A DNA stretch of 21,346 nucleotides. Source: DAOUBF01 sp034432795. Lineage in GTDB: Bacteria > Chloroflexota > Anaerolineae > DSLN01. Location: contig DAOUBF010000055.1 of assembly GCA_034432795.1 (NCBI GenBank), positions 1 through 21,346 of the forward strand. The letters run 5' to 3'. The notes below the pieces were generated by a model. The model had not been told where the DNA came from and did not search any database. It saw only the letters and a list, made by a program, of their open reading frames with translations. This document shows positions 15,453-21,346 of the stretch, piece by piece. Position numbers and translations under genes: made by a program. Position 1 is the first letter of the stretch; every line of letters begins with the position of its first letter.

Positions 15453-15543
15453 CCCTCACCCCTGTCCCACTCTTCCGCAACGTGGGAGAGGGGTGACGTC
15501 TGTTCCTTCCCCCTGGATGGGGGAGGGGCAGGGAGGGGGTGAC
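15453..15543 (-). repeat. ~91-bp palindromic repeat, copy 1 (minus orientation)
   Basis: Read on the minus strand it starts GTCACCCCCTCCCTGCCCCT, passes through ACAGACGTCACCCC, has a CTCTCCC hairpin and ends GACAGGGGTGAGGG. It aligns along its whole length with the + strand copy at 17896-17988, with scattered mismatches in the hairpin loops. Confidence 0.85.
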
Positions 15544-15557
15544 AGCCCGAAGTCCAT

Positions 15558-15587
15558 TTGACAGAGTGGCGCTACCCCTGTTATGAT
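15558..15587 (+). promoter_or_regulatory. Promoter of the receiver-hbd block
   Basis: A perfect TTGACA (15558-15563) and TATGAT (15582-15587), five of six consensus bases, are 18 bases apart. Transcription would start near 15594, about 17 bases before the ATG at 15611. No Shine-Dalgarno sequence is visible in that short leader. The promoter begins 14 bases after the repeat copy. Confidence 0.65.
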
Positions 15588-15610
15588 AGGCCTGGAACCG
15601 CTTAAGCATC

Positions 15611-15991
15611 ATGTCACATCTAGTCTGGGTCATTGACGACGATGCGGATTTCCTCCGCCTGATGTCCGATATGCTCACCGAGGCCGGCTACCGCGTGGAG
15701 TTGTTCGCCGACCCGCACCTGATCATCAACGGCCCGGAGCGCGACCGCCCGGCCCTGATCATCCTGGACCTCCTGTTCGCCCATATCGCCACAGGCTGGA
15801 CACTCCTGGAAATCCTGCGGCGCCGCCTGGGTCGCCCGGCCATTCCCGTCATCCTGACCTCGGTGGACCCGCACCAGCTTCAGGCGCCCCCGCCGGGCTT
15901 CCACCCCGGCGGCGAAGTCGTCGTCATGGACAAATTCGCCCTGCTTAAGCAACTCCCCATGCTCCTGAAGAGGCTCAGCAATTCACACTGA
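15611..15991 (+). CDS. Receiver-only response regulator
   Basis: This 126-residue protein is a single CheY-like receiver domain. The acidic pocket is DDD at residues 9-11, the phospho-accepting Asp is D53 in IILDLLF, the switch pair is T83-S84 in ILTS, and the conserved Lys is K108 in VVMDKF. All residues needed for phosphorylation are present. There is no output domain, so it would act by binding a partner or as a phosphorelay intermediate. No histidine kinase is in the window. Its stop lies 15 bases before the hbd start, so the two are probably co-transcribed; a functional link to that enzyme is not established. Confidence 0.88.
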   Translation: MSHLVWVIDDDADFLRLMSDMLTEAGYRVELFADPHLIINGPERDRPALIILDLLFAHIATGWTLLEILRRRLGRPAIPVILTSVDPHQLQAPPPGFHPGGEVVVMDKFALLKQLPMLLKRLSNSH

Positions 15992-16005
15992 TGGGAGGAG
16001 ACCCC

Positions 16006-16854
16006 ATGGACATCCAGACGATCGCTGTGATTGGCGCCGGCACAATGGGCAACGGCATCGCCCAGGTGTGCGCCCAGGCAGGCTACCGCACGCTCATGGT
16101 GGATGTGGATGAGAATCAAATCCGCAAGGCCCTGGAGGCCATTGCCCGCTCGGTGGCCAAGCTGCATGAGAAGGGCAAGATCAGCGACGAACAGAAGCGC
16201 GCCGCGCTGGAAAATATCCACACCTCCACCCAAATTGAGGTGGCCGCCGAGGCCGACGTGGTCATTGAGGCCGTCTTTGAGAACGCCGAGGTGAAGAAAT
16301 CGGTCTTGCGCCAGCTTGATGGCCTCACCCGCCCCCACGTCATCCTGGCGACCAACACCTCGTCCATCTCCATTACCGAACTGGCTGCCGCCACCCAGCG
16401 CCCCGGCCAGGTCATCGGTATGCACTTCATGAACCCCGTGCCGCTCATGCCGCTGGTTGAGATCATCCGCGGCCTGGCCACGACCGATGAGACGCTGAAC
16501 ACGATCATGGCCCTCAGCCAGAAGCTGGGCAAGACGCCCGTAGAGGCGCAGGACTTCCCCGGCTTCATCGTCAATCGCATCCTGCTGCCCATGCTCAATG
16601 AAGCTTTTTATGCGCTGATGGAGGGCGTGGGGACGCGGGAGGCCATTGATACGGCGGTCAAGCTGGGCCTGAATCACCCGATGGGGCCGCTGGCGCTGGC
16701 CGACCTGATCGGGCTGGACATTTGCCTGAACGTGCTGGAGGTTATGCACAAGGACCTGGGGGATGACAAGTACCGTCCCTGCCCGTTGCTGCGCAAGATG
16801 GTCGCGGCAGGCTATCTGGGTCGCAAGACCGGTCGCGGTTTCTATGAGTATTGA
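16006..16854 (+). CDS. hbd: 3-hydroxybutyryl-CoA dehydrogenase
   Basis: NAD(P)-dependent oxidoreductase converting 3-hydroxybutyryl-CoA and acetoacetyl-CoA, used in butyrate, PHB or fatty-acid metabolism. The 282 residues match the family. The Rossmann motif IGAGTMGNGIAQ is at the N-terminus. The catalytic pair is His140 in GMHFMNP and Glu152 in VEIIRG, with NTSSISI and GFIVNRI as further family motifs, and it ends in GRKTGRGFYEY. The ATG at 16006 is preceded by GGAGGAG at five bases; an ATG at 15991 overlapping the receiver stop would add only MGGDP. No thiolase or crotonase gene is nearby, so the pathway cannot be fixed from context. Confidence 0.95.
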   Translation: MDIQTIAVIGAGTMGNGIAQVCAQAGYRTLMVDVDENQIRKALEAIARSVAKLHEKGKISDEQKRAALENIHTSTQIEVAAEADVVIEAVFENAEVKKSVLRQLDGLTRPHVILATNTSSISITELAAATQRPGQVIGMHFMNPVPLMPLVEIIRGLATTDETLNTIMALSQKLGKTPVEAQDFPGFIVNRILLPMLNEAFYALMEGVGTREAIDTAVKLGLNHPMGPLALADLIGLDICLNVLEVMHKDLGDDKYRPCPLLRKMVAAGYLGRKTGRGFYEY

Positions 16855-16878
16855 TCCCTGGAGCATAAGGAGAGACGT

Positions 16879-17277
16879 ATGGCATCTACTGCTCGTACCT
16901 GGTTCTACAAGGAGCCGGAGCACCGGCCTTACTTCATAGAAGAGCGCCTGCACAGCACCTTCTGGGCGGCGCGCCTGCCCCAGGTGCGCTTTGACTGCAT
17001 CCGGGCCGAGCCGCCTTTCCTCTGCCGGGGCACATGGCGCACCCTGCCCTTTGAAATGGAATGGCAGCCCCGACAGTGGTTGATCATCCGCGCCCCGCAA
17101 GACCTGCCGGAGGACATGCTCCTGGGCTTCAGCCGCGTCCTGGGCTTCAAGCCCGCCTTTCGCTACGAAGACCCCCAGGGGCGGATGGTGTACGAATGGC
17201 ACCTGGACGGCGGCAAGGCACGCTGGAGCGCCATCCAGGGGGTCCCCATCTACAAGCGCCCGGAGCGCCTAAACTGA
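16879..17277 (+). CDS. Protein of unknown function (132 aa)
   Basis: I do not recognise this family. The ATG at 16879 has AAGGAGAG four bases upstream, and GC-rich third positions like those of its neighbours support real coding. The protein is rich in Trp, Arg and aromatic residues (TWFYKEPEHRPYF, FEMEWQPRQWLI, YEWHLDGGKARW), has no signal peptide or membrane segment, and looks like a compact soluble alpha/beta protein. It lies 24 bases after hbd and overlaps the start region of the next gene, so it is probably in the same transcript. Function cannot be stated. Confidence 0.7.
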   Translation: MASTARTWFYKEPEHRPYFIEERLHSTFWAARLPQVRFDCIRAEPPFLCRGTWRTLPFEMEWQPRQWLIIRAPQDLPEDMLLGFSRVLGFKPAFRYEDPQGRMVYEWHLDGGKARWSAIQGVPIYKRPERLN

Positions 17278-17278
17278 T

Positions 17279-17866
17279 GTGGCCGATTTAGGGTTTGACC
17301 TGGCCGTCGCCCAGGCGATGGCGGACGAATTGGAGATCTATCTGCAGCGCGATGTGCTCTACTGGCAGATGGACGTTCACGGCCCCATGAGCAGCCGCTT
17401 CCCCAAGATGACATTGGGCGGCTTGCTGTTGCGCCGCCATCGCTTGGAGGCACTGCGCGAGCGGCTCTCGCCGGAGCAACGCACGGCGCTGGACGCACTC
17501 CACCGGCGCGTTGAGGCCATCATCGGCCACTGGCCCAGCGTCTATGGTGCCAAAGTGCAGCGCGAGATAGAGGCGCGGCTGAACGCCTGGGCGCGCTATG
17601 TTATAGAGGACTGCCTGGAGAGCCGCGCCACCTGCGCCGATGAGTATCCCAGCCAAGCCGAGGGGCGCACCATGCTGGCGCTGCTCCTGGACGAGGCTTC
17701 AGAATACAGCCACGCCGACCTCGCGCCCATCCAAAACCGCCTGGCTGCCCTGGACAGCCAGTTCAAGGGCCTATCTGGCCCTGGCCCGTTCATCTGGGAC
17801 CCAATACTGGCTCCAGCCTACCCGCCGGACCGCTTCTGGTGGCTGTATCGGGAGATCAGGCGGTAA
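17279..17866 (+). CDS. Helical protein of unknown function (195 aa)
   Basis: GTG start at 17279, one base after the previous stop (TGA at 17275-17277), so translation is probably coupled. The sequence is mostly predicted helix: an N-terminal region with YLQRDVLYWQMD, a Leu/Arg-rich helix pair (MTLGGLLLRRHRLEALRERL), and a long amphipathic stretch to IEARLNAWARYVIEDC. I recall similar proteins of unknown role in Chloroflexota but cannot name a family. No signal peptide, membrane segment or catalytic motif was seen. It ends before the plus-strand repeat copy. Confidence 0.65.
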   Translation: MADLGFDLAVAQAMADELEIYLQRDVLYWQMDVHGPMSSRFPKMTLGGLLLRRHRLEALRERLSPEQRTALDALHRRVEAIIGHWPSVYGAKVQREIEARLNAWARYVIEDCLESRATCADEYPSQAEGRTMLALLLDEASEYSHADLAPIQNRLAALDSQFKGLSGPGPFIWDPILAPAYPPDRFWWLYREIRR

Positions 17867-17895
17867 GCGCTGCCATTCTCCTTTTTAGCCTGTTT

Positions 17896-17988
17896 GTCAC
17901 CCCCTCCCTGCCCCTCCCCCTGGACGGGGGAGGGAACAGACGTCACCCCCTCTCCCGCAGCGTGGGAGAGGGGGACAGGGGGTGAGGG
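17896..17988 (+). repeat. ~93-bp palindromic repeat, copy 2 (plus orientation)
   Basis: Starts GTCACCCCCTCCCTGCCCCT. It holds one hairpin of CTCCCCC against GGGGGAG, then CAGACGTCACCCC, then a perfect 9-bp hairpin CCCTCTCCC-GCAGCGT-GGGAGAGGG, and ends GACAGGGGGTGAGGG. It is an inverted copy of 15453-15543. It occupies much of the 235-base gap before glyA-gcvT and could also act as a hairpin ending the upstream transcript, though no T run follows directly. Confidence 0.85.
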
Positions 17989-17989
17989 T

Positions 17990-18018
17990 TTGCCTTTCCT
18001 CTCCCCTCATCCTATAAT
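17990..18018 (+). promoter_or_regulatory. Promoter candidate of glyA-gcvT
   Basis: TTGCCT (17990-17995) and a perfect TATAAT (18013-18018) are 17 bases apart. The -35 box touches the end of the repeat copy. The expected leader is about 77 bases. It has a CCCC/GGGG mini-hairpin (18019-18033) and no recognisable glycine or THF riboswitch. Confidence 0.5.
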
Positions 18019-18101
18019 CCCCGGCATCTGGGGAACTAATCTCCAATCTTTGATCTCTAATGTTACACGCCACTGTGCCCTGGTGAATAAGGAGTGTATC
18101 T

Positions 18102-21100
18102 ATGACAACTCGCGACTTCCTGTTTCGCGGCAGCCTGCGCGAGATTGACCCGGACGTCGCCGACCTCATCGCGTTTGAGTCCGAGCGCCAGGCCCGCAAA
18201 CTCATCCTTATCGCCTCCGAGAGCAGCGCGCCCCAGGCCGTCCTGGAAGCGCTTGGCTCACGCTTCCAAAACCTGTACGCCGAGGGCTATCCTAACCCGG
18301 AGACCCGCTGGCTAACCGAGGAGGAGATCCTGGACTACGAACGGCAACTGGCGCACTACCGTCGCTACGGTGACCCGCGCTACTATAGAGGTGTGGAGTA
18401 TGTGGACATCGCCGAGGCGCTGGCCCGCCGCCGCTGCGCCGAGGCTTTCGCCACGCCCCAGGTGCCCGCCGATAGGCTCTATGTCAACGTCCAGCCGCTC
18501 TCCGGCGCGCCCGCGAACAACGCCGTCTATGAGGCTGTGTGCAAGCCCGGCGACACGGTCATGGGCCTGTCCCTGGTGCATGGCGGCCACCTGACGCACG
18601 GCAGCCCGGTCAACCGCTCCGGCAAGCACTACAACATCGTCTCATATGAAGTGGACCCGGTCACCGAGCGGCTAGACTACGACCAGATTCAGGCGCTGGC
18701 CGAGCAGTACCGCCCCAGGATGATCATCGCCGGCTACACCTCCTACCCCTGGATGCCCGATTGGGCGCGCTTCCGCCAGATCGCCGATTCAGTTGGCGCG
18801 GTGCTCCTGGCCGACATCGCCCACACCGCCGGGCTGGTCGCCGCTGGCGTGGCCCCCTCGCCGGTCGGCTATGCCGACGTGATCACCTTCACCACGCATA
18901 AAACGCTATGCGGCCCGCGTGGCGCCTGTATCCTCACCACCAAGGAGGACCTGGCGTACAAGATTGACCGGGCGGTCTTCCCAGGCGAGCAGGGCGGCCC
19001 CCACGCCCACGTCTTCGTCGCGCTGGCGGTCACGTTCAAGCTGGCGCGGACCGAGCCTTTCCGCACGCTGATGGCCCAGATTGTGCGCAATGCCCAGCAC
19101 CTGGCCGCCTGCCTGGCCGCCAATGGCCTGCGCATCCCCTATGGGGGGACGGACACGCACCTGCTGGTGGTGGACTGCAAGTCGGTGAAAGGGCCGGACG
19201 GGACACCGCTGATGGGCGATATTGCGGCGCGCATCCTTGATCTGGCGGGCATTGTGGTGAATCGCAACACGATCCCCGGCGATAAGGGCGCAGGCCAGGC
19301 CAGCGGCCTGCGCCTGGGCACGCCCTGGGTGACGCAACGCGGCCTGAAGGAGCCGGAGATGGAGCGCCTGGCCAGCCTGATCGCCCGCCTGCTTCAGGCC
19401 TGCCAGCCCTTCGTTTATGCAGGCACCGGCGGTGATACCTTCCGCGCCAAGGTGGACTTTGAGGTCCTGGAAAGCGTCAAACTGGAGGTGGCCGAGATGG
19501 CCGCAGCCGCCGGGCTGGACTTTGAGCCGCGCCGTTCCGGCTACCCTCATTTCTGGTTCATCACGCCACCTGAGAGGGCCGAAGAGGGACTTACCACACT
19601 GGAGCTGGAGGGCGAGCGGGCACGCGAATTCCTGCACTACGCCACCACCAACGACGTATATAGCCTTCAGCCGGGCCAGACACAGCCCACCTTCGTGAGC
19701 GATAAGGACGGCGCGCTCACGCCCGCCGTTCTCGTCCGCCCCGGCGCAGAGAAGACCCGCTTCCTGCTCACCGTCCCGGCGGCTCAGGCGCCCCGCGCCG
19801 CCGCCTGGCTACGGGCGCTCTCCGATGGCTATGTGGACTTCGGCGGGGATGTGTATGCCAAGCTCCCTGGGCCGGTCATCGTGCGCGAGACCGAAGGCGA
19901 CGAACGATGGACGACAGACCGCCTGGCCCTTGCCCTCCCCCAGGCAGCTTCCGCCGACACCGTGCGCATGGAGAAGCCCTTCTTCATCGGCCAGGCGGCC
20001 CAAACCCTGGCCCCAGGCCCCGAATTGCCGCCCTTCACCTGGAGCGAACCGGCTGAAGCGCCGCTGAAGCGCACCCCGCTGTACGAGACGCACAGGCAGC
20101 TTGGGGCCAAGATGGTCCCCTTCGCCGGTTGGGAGATGCCCGTGTGGTACACCAGCGTGAGCGAGGAGCACCGCGCTGTGCGCACCGCTGCCGGGCTGTT
20201 TGACGTGGCCCACATGGGCGTGCTGGAGGTCAGCGGCCCGAACGCCGCCGCGTTCCTGGACACGGTCACGACGAACGAGATCGGCGCCCTGAAGCCGGGG
20301 CAATCTGCCTATTCCTACCTGCTGGACCCCGATGGCCAGGTGATTGACGACCTGATCATCTATCAGATTGAGCCGGAGCGCTACATGCTTGTCGTCAACG
20401 CGGCCAACAACGACAAGGATTGGGCCTGGCTCAATGTGGTCAATGCACACCAGGTGCGCATCAGCCGCAGCCGCCCCTGGGTACGTGCCCCACAGGCGAC
20501 GCTGCGCGACCTGCGCGATCCGGCCTCTGGGGAGGACCGCCGCGTGGACCTGGCCCTGCAAGGCCCGAACTCACTCAAGATTCTGCAGGCGCTCGCCGAC
20601 GATGGGGCCGTCAGGAAGCAACTCGCCGCGCTCAAGCGCACCGAACTCGCCCGCCTCAACGTGGGCGGCTTTGACCTGATTGTCTCGCGCACCGGCTACA
20701 CCGGCGAGCCTCTCTCCTTTGAGTTGTTCGTGCACCCTGAGCGGGCGGTGGAACTCTGGCAGCGGCTGCTGGAGATAGGCGAGGCCTTCGGCCTCAAGCC
20801 GGTGGGGCTAGGCGCCCGCGATAGCACGCGCACCGAGGCAGGCCTGCCGCTCTATGGCCACGAACTCGCCGGGCCGCTGGGCATCTCGCCAGGGGGCGCG
20901 GGCTTCGGCAATTTCGTCAAGCTGTGGAAGCCTTTCTTTGTGGGGCGCCGCGCCTACATTGAGAGCGAGCGCACCCGCACCATGGAGGTCGTCCGCTTCC
21001 GCATGAACGAGAAGGGCGTGCGCCTGCCCAAGCTGGGCGACCCGGTGATCAACCGCAAGGGCCAGGTGATCGGCGCGGTCACCAGTTGCGCCATAGACAC

Positions 21101-21275
21101 CGAGGGCTATCTGTTGGGCCAGGCCTATATTGACCGCCGCTATATGGCCGAGGGAACACCGATCGGTATCCTGAGCGGGGGAGGGGCGGCCAAACCCGGC
21201 GCCGAACTCAAAGTGGGCGACCGCGTACCCGTGCCCAGCGAGGCAACTGTGGTCAAGCGCTTCCCCAGGCGGTGA
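18102..21275 (+). CDS. glyA-gcvT: Serine hydroxymethyltransferase - aminomethyltransferase (GlyA-GcvT) fusion
   Basis: One 1057-residue chain. Residues 1 to ~432 are SHMT, which splits serine to glycine and 5,10-methylene-THF: ILIASESSAP, NVQPLSGAPANNAVY, LADIAHTAGLVAAG, and the PLP lysine Lys267 in FTTHKTLCGPRG. Residues from ~655 are the glycine-cleavage T-protein: FAGWEMPVWY, GLFDVAHMG, the Asp749-Asp750 pair in VIDDLI, SRTGYTGEPLSFE and EAGLPLYGHEL. Between them (433-654) lies a segment with a partial second T-protein-like fold (497-575) that lacks the Asp pair. Ribosome site AAGGAG lies seven bases before the ATG. No gcvH or gcvP is in the window. Both activities handle glycine-derived one-carbon units on THF, so channelling is plausible but is inference. 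Confidence 0.93.
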   Translation: MTTRDFLFRGSLREIDPDVADLIAFESERQARKLILIASESSAPQAVLEALGSRFQNLYAEGYPNPETRWLTEEEILDYERQLAHYRRYGDPRYYRGVEYVDIAEALARRRCAEAFATPQVPADRLYVNVQPLSGAPANNAVYEAVCKPGDTVMGLSLVHGGHLTHGSPVNRSGKHYNIVSYEVDPVTERLDYDQIQALAEQYRPRMIIAGYTSYPWMPDWARFRQIADSVGAVLLADIAHTAGLVAAGVAPSPVGYADVITFTTHKTLCGPRGACILTTKEDLAYKIDRAVFPGEQGGPHAHVFVALAVTFKLARTEPFRTLMAQIVRNAQHLAACLAANGLRIPYGGTDTHLLVVDCKSVKGPDGTPLMGDIAARILDLAGIVVNRNTIPGDKGAGQASGLRLGTPWVTQRGLKEPEMERLASLIARLLQACQPFVYAGTGGDTFRAKVDFEVLESVKLEVAEMAAAAGLDFEPRRSGYPHFWFITPPERAEEGLTTLELEGERAREFLHYATTNDVYSLQPGQTQPTFVSDKDGALTPAVLVRPGAEKTRFLLTVPAAQAPRAAAWLRALSDGYVDFGGDVYAKLPGPVIVRETEGDERWTTDRLALALPQAASADTVRMEKPFFIGQAAQTLAPGPELPPFTWSEPAEAPLKRTPLYETHRQLGAKMVPFAGWEMPVWYTSVSEEHRAVRTAAGLFDVAHMGVLEVSGPNAAAFLDTVTTNEIGALKPGQSAYSYLLDPDGQVIDDLIIYQIEPERYMLVVNAANNDKDWAWLNVVNAHQVRISRSRPWVRAPQATLRDLRDPASGEDRRVDLALQGPNSLKILQALADDGAVRKQLAALKRTELARLNVGGFDLIVSRTGYTGEPLSFELFVHPERAVELWQRLLEIGEAFGLKPVGLGARDSTRTEAGLPLYGHELAGPLGISPGGAGFGNFVKLWKPFFVGRRAYIESERTRTMEVVRFRMNEKGVRLPKLGDPVINRKGQVIGAVTSCAIDTEGYLLGQAYIDRRYMAEGTPIGILSGGGAAKPGAELKVGDRVPVPSEATVVKRFPRR

Positions 21276-21298
21276 AGCAGGCCAGGAGGGGGCACAGG

Positions 21299-21346
21299 CC
21301 CTCACCCCCTTCCCCCCCCTCTCCCGAAGCTTCGGGAGAGGGGGGG
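21299..21346. repeat. CCCTCACCC/CTCTCCC palindromic element, cut by window end
   Basis: Starts with the same CCCTCACCC terminus as the purL element, and carries a perfect 34-bp palindrome (21313-21346) with arms CCCCCCCTCTCCC and GGGAGAGGGGGGG around a GAAGCTTC centre. The expected GGGTGAGGG terminus would lie beyond the window. It follows glyA-gcvT by 23 bases. Confidence 0.85.

Noticed and set aside
15400..15545. Clustered repeats that could suggest a CRISPR array
   Set aside because: The units are palindromic, vary in length and are not separated by uniform spacers; no cas gene is present.
15880..17202. A 440-codon open frame on the minus strand opposite the receiver gene, hbd and the 132-aa gene
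   Set aside because: It runs antisense to a clear hbd gene and has no family motifs. Long antisense frames are expected in GC-rich coding DNA.
18019..18101. Glycine or tetrahydrofolate riboswitch upstream of glyA-gcvT
   Set aside because: The leader is only about 77 bases and shows no known aptamer core, just a 4-bp mini-hairpin.

Overview
The window looks like a chromosomal piece of a GC-rich Chloroflexota bacterium (Anaerolineae/Caldilineae-like). This is inferred from several traits: secreted proteins with Pro/Thr linkers, fused housekeeping enzymes, and abundant short G/C-rich palindromic repeats. No rRNA or tRNA gene is visible to confirm it. No complete insertion sequence, CRISPR array, tRNA or rRNA was seen.

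Layout. (1) 1-4.46 kb, + strand: three cell-surface genes of visibly lower GC. They are a 5'-truncated secreted protein, a lipoprotein with a TolB-like beta-propeller, and a secreted lytic-transglycosylase-like protein. The first and third end in related jelly-roll-like domains. A decayed reading-frame fragment lies at 4.48-4.66 kb. (2) 4.67-15.31 kb, - strand: a long purine operon, read purL, purQ, purC, purE, purF, mntA, hepT, purD-purM fusion, purN. It covers most of the route from PRPP to SAICAR. purB and purH, needed to finish IMP, are not here. There is no purK, which fits the class II (animal-type, CO2-using) character of PurE. A lower-GC HEPN/MNT toxin-antitoxin pair, with hepT frameshifted, sits inside the operon. 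(3) 15.6-17.9 kb, + strand: a receiver-only response regulator, a 3-hydroxybutyryl-CoA dehydrogenase and two proteins of unknown function. Two oppositely oriented ~91-bp repeat copies bracket this block. (4) 18.1-21.3 kb, + strand: one large gene fusing serine hydroxymethyltransferase (GlyA) to the glycine-cleavage T-protein (GcvT), with a degenerate GcvT-like segment between them.

The most striking signal is the interaction of palindromic repeats with genes. Three repeat families are present: CCCTCACCC/CTCTCCC hairpins, GGACGGA/TCCGTCC, and CCGCAGAGAGCGCAGAG. Members lie between genes, but four copies lie in frame inside purine genes: two in purL, one in purQ, and one that forms the linker joining PurD to PurM. 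This resembles the Rickettsia palindromic elements that insert into coding genes. In the PurD-PurM case the repeat appears to have created the fusion.

Functionally, the purine operon and the GlyA-GcvT gene are linked through folate one-carbon units. GlyA and GcvT make 5,10-methylene-THF and handle glycine. PurN uses 10-formyl-THF and PurD uses glycine. Gene arrangements (purDM next to purN, purC overlapping class II purE) parallel the animal GART and PAICS multifunctional proteins.
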